Assembly: GCF_004403945.1 (NCBI RefSeq)
Contig: NZ_SOHM01000002.1
Location: 124,001-188,000, forward strand
Reading direction: 5' to 3'
DNA length: 64,000 bases
From: Cryobacterium lactosi
GTDB taxonomy: Bacteria; Actinomycetota; Actinomycetes; Actinomycetales; Microbacteriaceae
In this document: positions 37,520 through 46,223 of the stretch, piece by piece
How the letters are laid out: each line of letters begins with the position of its first letter
How positions within the stretch are numbered: the stretch's first letter is position 1
Program-made: the position numbers and the translations under genes
Notes under the pieces: generated by a model
The model's database searches: none
What the model was told of the DNA's origin: nothing
Seen by the model: the letters and a program-made list of their open reading frames with translations, nothing else

Positions 37520-39094
37520 TCAGCTGCGCGTCGAGCTCTCGCTCGCCGGCGCGTCCTCCGAGGTCGGTTCGGAGCCGGCCACGGCCGCACGGGCCGTGCG
37601 CTGCCGCTTGCGCAGGTGTTGCACAACCGAGACCACGGTGATGATCGCGAGGATCGCGTAGAGGGTGATCGTGAACGGGCTGGACACCAGAACACTCGCG
37701 TCGCCTGCCGACACCGCCAGCGCGCGCCGCAGTTCGGTCTCGGCGAGCGGTCCCAGGACGACGGCGATCATGACCGGCGCCAGCGGAATGCGGAAGCGTC
37801 GCATCAACAGACCGATGAGTCCGATCGCGATGAGCGCCCAGACGTCCACGACCGATGAACCCATGGCGTAGACGCCGAGCACGGCGAGCACGGTGATGCC
37901 GGCGTAAAGGTAGTGCTTGGGCACCAGCAGGAGCTTCGCCCAGAGCGAGGCGAATCCCATGTTGAGGATGAGCAGCGCGACCAGGCCGATGAACAGCGAC
38001 GCGATGAGCGTCCAGACGAGGTCGGGTGTGCGCGCGAAGAGCAGCGGTCCCGGCTGCAGGCCGTACTGCTGGAATGCGGCGAGCATGATCGCCGCCGTGG
38101 CCGAGGTCGGCAGGCCCAGGGCAAGCAGGGCGCCCATCGCGGTGCCGGCCGTGGCGTTGGCCGCCGCCTCCGGCGCCGCGACACCCCGGATGCTGCCGAC
38201 GGTGCCGAAGTTCTTGTCACCACGGGCCTTCGCCAGCCGCTTCTCGGTTCCGTAGGCCAGGAAGGTGGGCACCTCGGCGCCGCCGGCGGGAATGATGCCG
38301 AACGGGAGCCCGAACGCCGTGCCGCGCACCCACGCCGGGGCGGCGCGCTTGACGTCGCTGAGGTTGAGCCAGGCGCGCCCCTGCTGGATGATCTGCACGG
38401 AGCCGTCTTCGCGGTGGATGCGGGAGGCCACCGAGAAGACCTCACCGAGGGCAAGCAGCCCCACGGTGATGACCACGATGGACAGGCCGTCGAATAGTTG
38501 CGGCATGCCGAAGGTGAAGCGTTCCGTGCCGCTGGGCCCGTCGATGCCGATCAGCATGAGTGCGAGGCCGATCCCGAGCGAGAGCAGTCCGCGCACGATC
38601 GACTCGGAGACGACCGAGCTCACGGCGAGGAAGGCGAACGCCGCCAGGGCGAAGTACTCGGCCGGGCCGAACATCGTTGCCATCGACACGAGCAGGGGCA
38701 TCGCAAAGACGGTGACGAGTGTGGCCAGAGTGCCGCCGAAGAACGCGCCGAGAGCCGCGGTGGCGAGCGCCTTGCCTGCCCGACCGCTCTTGGCCATCCG
38801 GTTGCCCTCGAATGAGGACGCGATCGCCGACGAGTTGCCCGGCGTGTTGAGCAGGATGCCGGCGGTGGAGTCGCCGAACAGCCCGCCGAAGTAGATACCG
38901 GCGAACATGATGAACGCCGCCGTCGGGTCGAGGCTGAAGGTCACCGGCAGGAGCAGTGCCACAGCCATCGATGAGCCGAGTCCGGGCAGGACGCCCACGG
39001 CGGTGCCGAGGACGGCGCCGATGAGCACCCACAGCAGGTTGATGGGCGTGAGCGCACCCGAGAATCCCTCGAGGAGAAGTGTGATCTGGTCCAT
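37520..39094 (-). CDS. tctA: Tripartite tricarboxylate transporter, large permease TctA
   Basis: A 524-residue membrane protein with about 11-12 helices and the TctA signatures VGVLPGLGSSMAVALLLPVT, GIYFGGLFGDSTAGILLNTPG and a second glycine-rich repeat (FGIIPAGGAEVPTFLAYG). It imports tri- or dicarboxylates using the ion gradient, together with TctB and the periplasmic binding protein TctC. ATG 39094 follows the tctB stop immediately. The C-terminus ends in a Ser/Glu-rich tail. Regulation is probably by the divergent two-component system at 40826-43197. Confidence 0.95.
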   Translation of the reverse strand: MDQITLLLEGFSGALTPINLLWVLIGAVLGTAVGVLPGLGSSMAVALLLPVTFSLDPTAAFIMFAGIYFGGLFGDSTAGILLNTPGNSSAIASSFEGNRMAKSGRAGKALATAALGAFFGGTLATLVTVFAMPLLVSMATMFGPAEYFALAAFAFLAVSSVVSESIVRGLLSLGIGLALMLIGIDGPSGTERFTFGMPQLFDGLSIVVITVGLLALGEVFSVASRIHREDGSVQIIQQGRAWLNLSDVKRAAPAWVRGTAFGLPFGIIPAGGAEVPTFLAYGTEKRLAKARGDKNFGTVGSIRGVAAPEAAANATAGTAMGALLALGLPTSATAAIMLAAFQQYGLQPGPLLFARTPDLVWTLIASLFIGLVALLILNMGFASLWAKLLLVPKHYLYAGITVLAVLGVYAMGSSVVDVWALIAIGLIGLLMRRFRIPLAPVMIAVVLGPLAETELRRALAVSAGDASVLVSSPFTITLYAILAIITVVSVVQHLRKRQRTARAAVAGSEPTSEDAPASESSTRS

Positions 39095-39095
39095 G

Positions 39096-39734
39096 TCAGA
39101 AGATCCATCCGAAGAAGCCGGCAGGCAGGGCAAGGCCCAGTCCGGCGCTGAAGGCGAGCTGCACTGCCGAGCTCAGAGCGAGGGCGACGCCGATGTCGAA
39201 GACCGGACGACGGCTGCCGAGCGCGTACGCAATCAGCCAGAAGAGGATCGCGGCACTGCAGATCCAGCCCACCGGGTCGAGCAGTACGGCGAAAAGCACG
39301 ACAGCGCCGAGCACGAGCCCGAACGTGCGCCAGTCGAATGTGGTCTCCTCTTCTGCGCCGGCTGCGGCGTGCAGGTGGTCGAGCTTGATGAGCTCGGTGT
39401 TGGTGCCGGAGACATCCGCGAGCATGTCCTCCGAGATATCGGGGCGGTGCCATACCCGGGCGGGTGAACGGCGGGGCAGCAGTGCCTGCACGGTGACCCA
39501 GCCGCCGGTGACGAGCAGGAGGCCGATCACGATCATCGGGAAGAACTGCGGGCCAGGCTCTTGGTCGCCGCGCACGTTCATCGTGACGGTACCCACGATC
39601 AGCAGGGCGGCGGCGGTCAGGGCCAGGAGCCCCACCGAGAGCTCGCCACGGCCGGTCCACCAGGATCTCCGGCGAGGGCCGCCCAGCTCCTGTGGGGCAT
39701 GGGCACCAGCGGGTGCGGTCGATGCGGTGGTCAC
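39096..39734 (-). CDS. tctB: Tripartite tricarboxylate transporter, small permease TctB
   Basis: A 212-residue membrane protein with four predicted helices. The first two flank the family motif GPQFFPMIVIGLLL; a longer than usual hydrophilic loop (about 88-132) precedes the last two. GTG 39734 overlaps the tctC stop by 4 nt (GTGA), and its own stop is adjacent to the tctA start, showing a coupled tctC-tctB-tctA operon. Confidence 0.92.
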   Translation of the reverse strand: MTTASTAPAGAHAPQELGGPRRRSWWTGRGELSVGLLALTAAALLIVGTVTMNVRGDQEPGPQFFPMIVIGLLLVTGGWVTVQALLPRRSPARVWHRPDISEDMLADVSGTNTELIKLDHLHAAAGAEEETTFDWRTFGLVLGAVVLFAVLLDPVGWICSAAILFWLIAYALGSRRPVFDIGVALALSSAVQLAFSAGLGLALPAGFFGWIF

Positions 39735-40711
39735 AGTCCCAGCTCCTCAATGATCGTGTCGATCTCCGTCTGCTGCTCGACCAGGAACGCCTCGAAATCG
39801 GGCCCCACCAGGTACGAGTCGGTCCAGTTGTTGCGTTTGAGAACCTCGCGCCAGGCGGAGGAGGCCTGCATCTCCTCGACAATCGCTGCCAGTTCCGCCG
39901 TCTGCGCCTCGTCCAGTCCCGGCGGGGCGACGTAGCCGCGCCAGTTCGACATGGTGACGTCGACACCCAATTCCATGAACGTCGGCACCTCCACGCCGGG
40001 CATGCGTTCGGGCGACGAGACCGCGAGAACCCGCAACTGGCCGGCCTCCACCTGTCCGGAGATCTCGTTGTAGCCCGATATGCCACCGGTGGTCGTGTGT
40101 GAGAGCAACGCCGAGAGCGCCTCGCCGCCGCCCGAGTAGGCGATGTAGTTGGCCTGTTCGGGGTCGAGCCCGATGGCCCCGGCCAGGAGGCCGGTCATCA
40201 GGTGGTCGATGGAGCCGAGCGACCCTCCCGCGATGGAGGTTCCCTCGGGGTCGGCCTGCCACACCTCGATGAAGTCGTCGAGCGAGGTGATCGGGGAGTC
40301 CGCCGGCACCACCAAGGCTGCGTAGTCGTCGGCGACGCGGGCGATCGGCGTGACGTCCTGCAGCGATTCGGGGGTGTCGCCGAGCGAGACCGCACCGATC
40401 ATCACCCCACCGGTGGCCATCAGGATGTCGTCACGACCGCTCATCTGCACGAGCTGGGAGAGCCCGATGGTGCCGCCGGCCCCGGGGACGTTGGCCACTT
40501 GAACGTTGTTGACGATGCCCTCCGAGCGCAGGGCAGCCTGCGACTCGCGGGAGAATCCGTCCCAGCCGCCACCGGGCGAGGCGGGGGCCATCACGGTCAA
40601 CTTGTTGCGGACCGTCGAGGACGATCCGGTTGCGGCAGCGTTGGCCACGGCGAGGCCTGTGATCAACGCCACCGCCGAGCTGAACGCGATGGTGCGTAAT
40701 ACTTGTTTCAC
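39731..40711 (-). CDS. tctC: Tripartite tricarboxylate transporter substrate-binding protein TctC
   Basis: A 326-residue extracytoplasmic solute receptor. Signal peptide about 1-26, then the Bug/TctC fold: APASPGGGWDGFSRE, NVPGAGGTIGLSQL and GGSLGSIDHLMTGLLA. TctC members bind citrate, tricarballylate and related acids. There is no lipobox. It is the first gene of the operon; the 114-bp divergent intergenic region to the kinase contains the conserved 12-mer operator candidate. Confidence 0.94.
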   Translation of the reverse strand: MKQVLRTIAFSSAVALITGLAVANAAATGSSSTVRNKLTVMAPASPGGGWDGFSRESQAALRSEGIVNNVQVANVPGAGGTIGLSQLVQMSGRDDILMATGGVMIGAVSLGDTPESLQDVTPIARVADDYAALVVPADSPITSLDDFIEVWQADPEGTSIAGGSLGSIDHLMTGLLAGAIGLDPEQANYIAYSGGGEALSALLSHTTTGGISGYNEISGQVEAGQLRVLAVSSPERMPGVEVPTFMELGVDVTMSNWRGYVAPPGLDEAQTAELAAIVEEMQASSAWREVLKRNNWTDSYLVGPDFEAFLVEQQTEIDTIIEELGL

Positions 40712-40801
40712 GAGAGAACACCCTTACGACGTTGTAGGAGATCGATTGAGGCCCAAACCTACGTCGACTCATCGCCCCGAGCGCCGTTGCGCACATATCT
40801 A

Positions 40802-40813
40802 GCCATATTGGAC
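40802..40813. promoter_or_regulatory. Candidate operator, copy 1
   Basis: GCCATATTGGAC, the exact reverse complement of the sequence at 43217-43228. It sits between the divergent tctC and sensor-kinase starts, 13 bp from the kinase ATG. It is AT-rich in a GC-rich background and is probably bound by the response regulator at 42496. Confidence 0.6.
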
Positions 40814-40825
40814 AATTCGGTCGCG

Positions 40826-42499
40826 ATGAACTCACCACAACACAACGCTCGAGAGTCGTGGCTGCGGCGCCCGCGGTTGCGGATGCGCCCCGACGAACGG
40901 ACGGCCGCACGACGCCGGGGCTTCGCCTTCGGCCTGTTCGTCGCGCAGGTCGGCGTGATCACGGTGATCGCGGCCGTCGCGGCGGGGATCGCGGTTTTCG
41001 TGCAGGCCGATCAGGTCCGGCACTCGGCCGAGGGCGACCTCGAGGTTCTCGCCGACAGCGTCGCCACTCTTCCCGTCGTCATCGAGGGCCTGCAATCACC
41101 GGATCCGCACGCCGCCATCCAACCCGTCACGTCGGCCATGCAGAAGGCGGCGGAAGTGTCTTACATCACCGTCGTGGACCTGGACAATCTGCGCGTCGCC
41201 CACCCCTGGCCGGAGCTTGTGGGTGAACCGGTCTCGAGCGACCACTCCGGCGTGCGCGCCGGGGAGCGGTTCGTGGGTTCGGAGGAAGACGGTCCCGTCG
41301 GGCTGACCCTGCGCGCCAAGGTTCCCGTGATCGCGCCGGACGGCCGGATCGTCGGCACGGTCTCGGCAGGCGTGCCGTTGCGAGCCGTGCAGCAGGAGGT
41401 GGCCGGGCGGGCGCTGCAGATCATCCTGCCGACCCTCGTCGCGGTGCTTCTCGGCCTGGTGGTGTCGTGGACCGTCACTGCCCGGCTGCGGCGCCGGCTG
41501 TACGGGGTCGAGCCGGGGGAGATGCTCGCCCTCGTCCAGTCCCGGGCGGCCATGACCGACGGGGTGCAGGACGGCGTCATCGGCATCGACGATGACGGTC
41601 GGATCGCGTTCATGAACGCCGGGGCGAAGCGGCTGTTGGCCGTGGATGGGCCGGTCGAGGGCATGCACGCGCGCCGGGCGCTCCCCGCCGCCGTCGCCGC
41701 GTTGCTCGAGCGAACAGGCCGACCGGACACGAAAGAGCTGGTCACCGCCGGGCGCACCCTGGTTGTGACACGCTCGACGGCAGTGGCCGACGGTCGCGAC
41801 GTCGGCAGCACCCTCGTCATCCAGGACCGCAGCGAGCTGGAGTCGATGCTGGCGACGTTGGGCGACGAGCGCGCTCGGTCCGGCGTGCTGCGGGTCGAGG
41901 CTCACGATTTTGACAACCGGATGCACGTGGTCGCCGGCCTGCTCAGGCTCGGCGAGTTCGACGACGCCCGCACCTACCTGGACAGCCTGCCGCGCGCGGA
42001 GCGCCCCGGTGCTTCACGGCAGTGGCAGCGCATCGAATCGCCGATGCTCGCGGCGCTGCTCGCCTCGCGGCAAGCGCAAGCCGACGCTGAAGGCCTCACG
42101 CTGACGATTTCCGAAGACAGCCGGGTGGCGCCCGATGTCGCGGTCGGGCCGGCGGAGCTCACCGTCGTCGGTAACCTACTCTCGAATGCCATCGAGGCCG
42201 CCCGGACGAGCATCGACGTCTTCCTGTTCGGCGATGCCGACGGGCTCGAGCTCATCATCGATGACGACGGGCCGGGGGTGAGCGAGGCCGACGCGCTGCG
42301 CATCTTCGAGGCGGGCCAGACCTCCAAGGACTCCGACGGCTGGCGGCACGGCATCGGTCTTGCCGTCGTCCACGACCACGTCGCGAAGCGAGGCGGCGAG
42401 ATCAGCATCGGCCGTGCCGACCTCGGCGGCGCACGATTCCAGGTGCAGTTGCCAGCGCCATCCGCTGCATCACCCCACCCTGAGGAGTCACCCGCATGA
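40826..42499 (+). CDS. CitA/DcuS-type sensor histidine kinase
   Basis: A 557-residue kinase. Helix 1 is at about 33-59, an extracytoplasmic PAS-like sensor follows (about 60-195; SYITVVDLDNLRVAHPWPELVG, KVPVIAPDGRIVGTVSAGV), and helix 2 is at about 197-219. A cytoplasmic PAS domain comes next, then the phospho-accepting His360 in RVEAHDFDNRMH and an HATPase_c domain (NLLSNAIEAA, DDDGPGV, HGIGLAVVHD). This architecture senses C4-dicarboxylates or citrate. ATG 40826 is chosen; the frame is open upstream. It overlaps the regulator gene by 4 nt. Confidence 0.93.
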   Translation: MNSPQHNARESWLRRPRLRMRPDERTAARRRGFAFGLFVAQVGVITVIAAVAAGIAVFVQADQVRHSAEGDLEVLADSVATLPVVIEGLQSPDPHAAIQPVTSAMQKAAEVSYITVVDLDNLRVAHPWPELVGEPVSSDHSGVRAGERFVGSEEDGPVGLTLRAKVPVIAPDGRIVGTVSAGVPLRAVQQEVAGRALQIILPTLVAVLLGLVVSWTVTARLRRRLYGVEPGEMLALVQSRAAMTDGVQDGVIGIDDDGRIAFMNAGAKRLLAVDGPVEGMHARRALPAAVAALLERTGRPDTKELVTAGRTLVVTRSTAVADGRDVGSTLVIQDRSELESMLATLGDERARSGVLRVEAHDFDNRMHVVAGLLRLGEFDDARTYLDSLPRAERPGASRQWQRIESPMLAALLASRQAQADAEGLTLTISEDSRVAPDVAVGPAELTVVGNLLSNAIEAARTSIDVFLFGDADGLELIIDDDGPGVSEADALRIFEAGQTSKDSDGWRHGIGLAVVHDHVAKRGGEISIGRADLGGARFQVQLPAPSAASPHPEESPA

Positions 42500-43197
42500 C
42501 AGACCCGATCCGGGTGCTCATCGTCGAAGACGACTTCGCCGTGGCCGCCCTGCACCGGCGGTTCCTTGCCGCGATCGACGGCTTCGACGCCGTGGGCACC
42601 GAACTGACGGCCGCCGCTGCCGCAGCGCGGATCGCGCTGGGCGGCGTGGACCTCGTGCTGCTGGACATGTTCCTGCCGGACGCTTCGGGCCTTGACCTTC
42701 TGCGCACAGTGCGTTCGGCGTCGGTTGCGCCGCTGGACGTCATCATGGTCACCGCAGCGCCCGACCCGGAGCTGGTCAGGCAGGCGTTGGAGCTGGGGGT
42801 CGTCGACTACCTGCTCAAACCCTTCCGGCCGGAGGACTTCACCGCGCGGATGCGCCGCTACGCCGCGCGCCGAGCGGACACCTCCTCGTTCGACGCCACC
42901 GATCTCACCCAGGCCCAAATCGACTCGATGCAGGGGCGGAAGGTCGCCGGGGCGCGGGCGGCGTTACCGAAAGGGCTCTCCGAGAACACGGCCCGGCTCG
43001 TCATCGAGGCCCTGCGCGCGAACAGCGTGCCGATCACGGCAGCGGCCCTCGCCGAGGTGCTCGGTATGTCCAGGGTCAGCGCCAGACGATACCTCGAACA
43101 CTTCGCCCTGCTCGAGGAGGTCGAGGTGACCGCGAAGTACGGCGACGTGGGCCGGCCGCAGAACCTCTACCGCTGGAAAGGCCTGGAGCGCTTATGA
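42496..43197 (+). CDS. CitB/DctR-type response regulator
   Basis: A 233-residue regulator. The receiver has EDD at 10-12, the phospho-acceptor Asp in LVLLDMFLPD and Lys in LLKPF. The C-terminal winged helix (about 160-230) has ITAAALAEVLGMSRVSARRYLEH and GRPQNLYRW, as in CitB/DcuR. The ATGA overlap with the kinase stop indicates coupling. Its likely targets are the tctCBA and tcuA-like promoters that share the 12-mer. Confidence 0.94.
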   Translation: MTDPIRVLIVEDDFAVAALHRRFLAAIDGFDAVGTELTAAAAAARIALGGVDLVLLDMFLPDASGLDLLRTVRSASVAPLDVIMVTAAPDPELVRQALELGVVDYLLKPFRPEDFTARMRRYAARRADTSSFDATDLTQAQIDSMQGRKVAGARAALPKGLSENTARLVIEALRANSVPITAAALAEVLGMSRVSARRYLEHFALLEEVEVTAKYGDVGRPQNLYRWKGLERL

Positions 43198-43216
43198 CCA
43201 ATCCCGCGGCCACTAC

Positions 43217-43228
43217 GTCCAATATGGC
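43217..43228. promoter_or_regulatory. Candidate operator, copy 2
   Basis: GTCCAATATGGC, identical (inverted) to 40802-40813, 80 bp upstream of the TcuA-like start codon and just after the response regulator gene. Confidence 0.6.
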
Positions 43229-43307
43229 CTAAATCACGTCGGCGAATCCGGGCGTCCTACGATCGATGAAGAATCTCGATGTCGAGATATTCGTCAAGGA
43301 GGATGAA

Positions 43308-44777
43308 GTGACTGGCAAAGCAGCGACCGAAGTCGAAGTGATCGTCGTGGGCGGCGGAAACGCCGGATTCAGCGCGGTGCATGCCGCGGCGCGGCGCGGC
43401 CGTCGCGTGCTGCTGCTCGAGCGCGGTGAGCAGGACGAGGCCGGGGGCAACAGCTTCTACACCGCGGGCGCGACCCGGGTGCCGCACGACGGGCTCGACG
43501 ACCTGCGGCCACTTGTGCAGCCGGACGAACGACACGACCGCTCGATCGTGCCACCGTATTCGATCGACGATTTCCGGGCCGACCTGGTCAAGGTCACCGA
43601 AGGGGGCAACGACCCCGACCTCACCGAAGTGCTCGTGCACGAGGCCCGCCCGACCGTTGAGTGGCTCGCGGGTCTTGGGCTGAACTACCGGCTCATGTAC
43701 GAGCGACAGGCCTACGACCGCCCCGACGGCTCGTACCTCTTCTGGGGTGGTCTGCACATCGGCAACGTGGGCGGCGGCGAGGGCCTGATCGCCGACCACA
43801 CCAGGGTCGCCCTCGAGGAGGGCGTGGAGATCCGCTACGGCCAGCACGTCGTCGACCTGGTCCTGACCGACGCGGGCCGGGTCGTCGGGGTGCGTCTCGC
43901 CGACGGAAGCGAGCTCCACGCGCAATCGGTGATCATCGCATCCGGTGGTTTCGAGGCCAGCCCGACCCTACGCGAATCCGAGATGGGCCCCGGCTGGCAG
44001 AACGCCAAGGTGCGGGGCACGCCGTTTAACACTGGCGAACTGCTCGAGGCCGGGCTGCGGCACGGCGCGGCGCGCGGCGGCGACTGGACGACCTGCCACT
44101 CGGTGCAGTGGGATGCCTTCACCGCGCAGAACGAGTCCAACCGGGTTCTCACCAACCGCCTCACCCGGCAGTCCTACCCGCTCGGCATCCTGGTCAACCG
44201 CGAGGGCGCACGTTTCCTCGACGAGGGCGCCGACTTCCGCAACTACACCTACGCCAAATACGGCCGCGAGATCCTCGCGCAGCCCGGATCGGTTGCCTGG
44301 CAGATCTTCGACGCAACGCTCCGCCCGATGCTGCGCACCGAGGAATACGACATGCCCGGCATCTCGGTCGAGGTCGCCGACACCCTCGAGGAGCTGGCCG
44401 AGAAGATCGGCATCCCCGTGGCGGCGTTCGCCCGCACGGTGGCGGAGTTCAACGGCTCGATCGATCGCGCCACGGCCTTCGACCCCACGGTCAAGGACGG
44501 CCGGCGTGCGGCAGTGCTGCCGCCGAAGAGCAACTGGGCCTCGCCGCTGGAGACGGGCCCGTTCTATGCCTACGGCGTGACCTGCGGAATCACCTTCACT
44601 TTCGGCGGGCTCAAGACCGACACCCACGGCAGGGTCCTGCGTGAGGACGGCAGAGAGATCCCTGGCCTCTTCGCCTGCGGCGAAGCGCTCGGCGGCCTGT
44701 TCTCGAAGAACTACCCGGGCGGCTCCGGACTCACCGCCGGCATGGTGTTCGGCCGCCGCGCGGGCCAGCTGGCCTAG
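43308..44777 (+). CDS. tcuA: FAD-dependent tricarballylate dehydrogenase-like protein
   Basis: A 489-residue flavoprotein of the fumarate reductase/succinate dehydrogenase family. FAD motif VIVVGGGNAGFSAVHAA, SIIASGGFEA-type strand (IIASGGFEASPTLR), and the C-terminal GLFACGEALGGLFSKNYPGGSGL. It best resembles TcuA, which oxidises tricarballylate to cis-aconitate. Tct-type transport and a CitA/B regulator next door support this, though no TcuB is present. GTG 43308 is chosen because AAGGAGG lies 5 nt upstream; the ATG at 43266 has none. Its stop overlaps the convergent MocR gene stop. Confidence 0.82.
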   Translation: MTGKAATEVEVIVVGGGNAGFSAVHAAARRGRRVLLLERGEQDEAGGNSFYTAGATRVPHDGLDDLRPLVQPDERHDRSIVPPYSIDDFRADLVKVTEGGNDPDLTEVLVHEARPTVEWLAGLGLNYRLMYERQAYDRPDGSYLFWGGLHIGNVGGGEGLIADHTRVALEEGVEIRYGQHVVDLVLTDAGRVVGVRLADGSELHAQSVIIASGGFEASPTLRESEMGPGWQNAKVRGTPFNTGELLEAGLRHGAARGGDWTTCHSVQWDAFTAQNESNRVLTNRLTRQSYPLGILVNREGARFLDEGADFRNYTYAKYGREILAQPGSVAWQIFDATLRPMLRTEEYDMPGISVEVADTLEELAEKIGIPVAAFARTVAEFNGSIDRATAFDPTVKDGRRAAVLPPKSNWASPLETGPFYAYGVTCGITFTFGGLKTDTHGRVLREDGREIPGLFACGEALGGLFSKNYPGGSGLTAGMVFGRRAGQLA

Positions 44778-46207
44778 GGCAGCAGGCGGGCGATTCTGGC
44801 CACGGCCTCTTCGAAGATCTCGGGGCGGGCCCTGGAATAGTTCAGCCGGAGGAACGAGCCGGTGGGTTCGGCGGGGAACCAGTCGTCGCCGGGGGAGAAC
44901 AGAACTCCCTCGGTGCGGCTGCGTCGGGCCAGGCCGGGCATGTCGACGCCGTCCGCCAGGCGCAGCCAGAGGTTGAGGCCGCCCCGGGGAACCAGCTCGA
45001 GCGCATCCGCCCCCAATTGGCCGCGCACCTGCCGGGCCAGCTCGTCGCGCCGGGCGCGGAGTGACCCGCGCAACCGGGTGAGGTGGCTGCGCCAGCCGGG
45101 GTCGGTGAGCACGTCGAGCGCGGCGGCCTGCAGGATGCCGCTGACGTAGAGGTCGTCCACCGTGCGGTCGGCCTGGATCCGGGCCAGGGCCGGGCCGCGG
45201 GCCACGACGGCGCCGACGCGGATGGCGGGGGAGACGCTCTTGGTGAGCGAGCGCACGTAGACGACGTGGCCGTTCGCGTCGTCGGCCGCCAGCGGCGCCA
45301 CATCCGTGTCGATGCCGAAGTCATGGGCCCAGTCGTCCTCGATGAGGTAGACGCCCCGCGCGCGGATGACCGCCAGGATCCCGGCGCGCTCGTCGCTGGT
45401 CCAGAACGCACCGGTGGGATTGGCGAAGTGCGGCTGGGCGTAGAAGAGGCGCGCACCGCTGGCGCCGAGGGCATCGTCGAGGTCGCCGGGATCCGGCGCC
45501 GCAGCCCCGCGGCCGATCGGCACGACCCGCAGGCCGGCCTGCCGGGCGGCGGCCATCGCGCCCCAATAGGTGGGCGATTCCATCACGATGGCGTCGCCAG
45601 GGGCGGCCAAGGCACGGAAGATCGACGACAGCGCGCTCTGGCCGCCTGGCGTGATCACCACGTCGTCGGCGGACGGCGGGGCCACGGCGGATGCCCCGGC
45701 GGGCGCCAGCTCCGCCGCGAACCAGCTGAGCAACTCGGGCAGCCCGGCCAGCGGGGCCCGTTCGACGGCGGTGCTTGTGCGGGCCGCTCGCACCAGGGCG
45801 GAACGCACCAGCCGGGTCGGCAACAGTTCCTCGGCCGGGTAGCCGGAGTGCAGCGAGATCACGCCGGGGCCGGCGCTTGCCATGGCCGCACCGATGGCGT
45901 CTGCGCCGGTGCGCGCCGGGCCCAGCGCCGTGGTCTGCCAGCCGAAATCGGCCCGGTGCACACCGGACCGACGCGCGACGAAACTGCCGGCGCCCGGCCG
46001 GGTCTCCACGAGACCCTCGATCACCAGGCGCTGCAACGCCCGCTGCACGGTGAGCGGGCTGGCGGCGTGCTCCCGCACCAGAGTGCGGGTGGACGGCAGC
46101 CGTTCACCGGCCGGTCGGGTGGCCGTCAACGTGCGGAGCCGGCGCTCGATGGCGAGGTGGGCGGACTCGCCGTCGGTCCCGGCCACTCGGGTGCTATCCT
46201 CTTCCAT
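44774..46207 (-). CDS. MocR-family regulator (GntR HTH fused to aminotransferase domain)
   Basis: A 477-residue protein. An N-terminal winged helix of the GntR type (RLPSTRTLVREHAASPLTVQRAL) is fused to a class I aminotransferase domain with the PLP lysine in RSLTKSVSPAIRVG, plus SGYPAEELLP and YAQPHFANPTG. MocR proteins use PLP or an amino-acid adduct as effector and often control a divergent transporter, as here. Its ATG shares two bases with the EamA start; TATTCT (46221-46216) lies 8 nt upstream. Confidence 0.92.
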   Translation of the reverse strand: MEEDSTRVAGTDGESAHLAIERRLRTLTATRPAGERLPSTRTLVREHAASPLTVQRALQRLVIEGLVETRPGAGSFVARRSGVHRADFGWQTTALGPARTGADAIGAAMASAGPGVISLHSGYPAEELLPTRLVRSALVRAARTSTAVERAPLAGLPELLSWFAAELAPAGASAVAPPSADDVVITPGGQSALSSIFRALAAPGDAIVMESPTYWGAMAAARQAGLRVVPIGRGAAAPDPGDLDDALGASGARLFYAQPHFANPTGAFWTSDERAGILAVIRARGVYLIEDDWAHDFGIDTDVAPLAADDANGHVVYVRSLTKSVSPAIRVGAVVARGPALARIQADRTVDDLYVSGILQAAALDVLTDPGWRSHLTRLRGSLRARRDELARQVRGQLGADALELVPRGGLNLWLRLADGVDMPGLARRSRTEGVLFSPGDDWFPAEPTGSFLRLNYSRARPEIFEEAVARIARLLP

Positions 46208-46223
46208 GAAACCAGAGAATAGC
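46193..46223. promoter_or_regulatory. Operator/promoter palindrome over two overlapping start codons
   Basis: GCTATCCTCT, 11 nt, AGAGAATAGC (9 of 10 bases symmetric). The left arm contains TATCCT, the -10 of the EamA gene. The right arm contains TATTCT on the minus strand, the -10 of the MocR gene. Both start codons lie in the spacer. A single MocR dimer could repress both transcripts. Confidence 0.65.

Noticed and set aside
37351..37695. 114-codon minus-strand frame between tctA and the small anchored protein
   Set aside because: Overlaps the tctA 3' end out of frame, Arg/Pro-rich, no ribosome-binding site.
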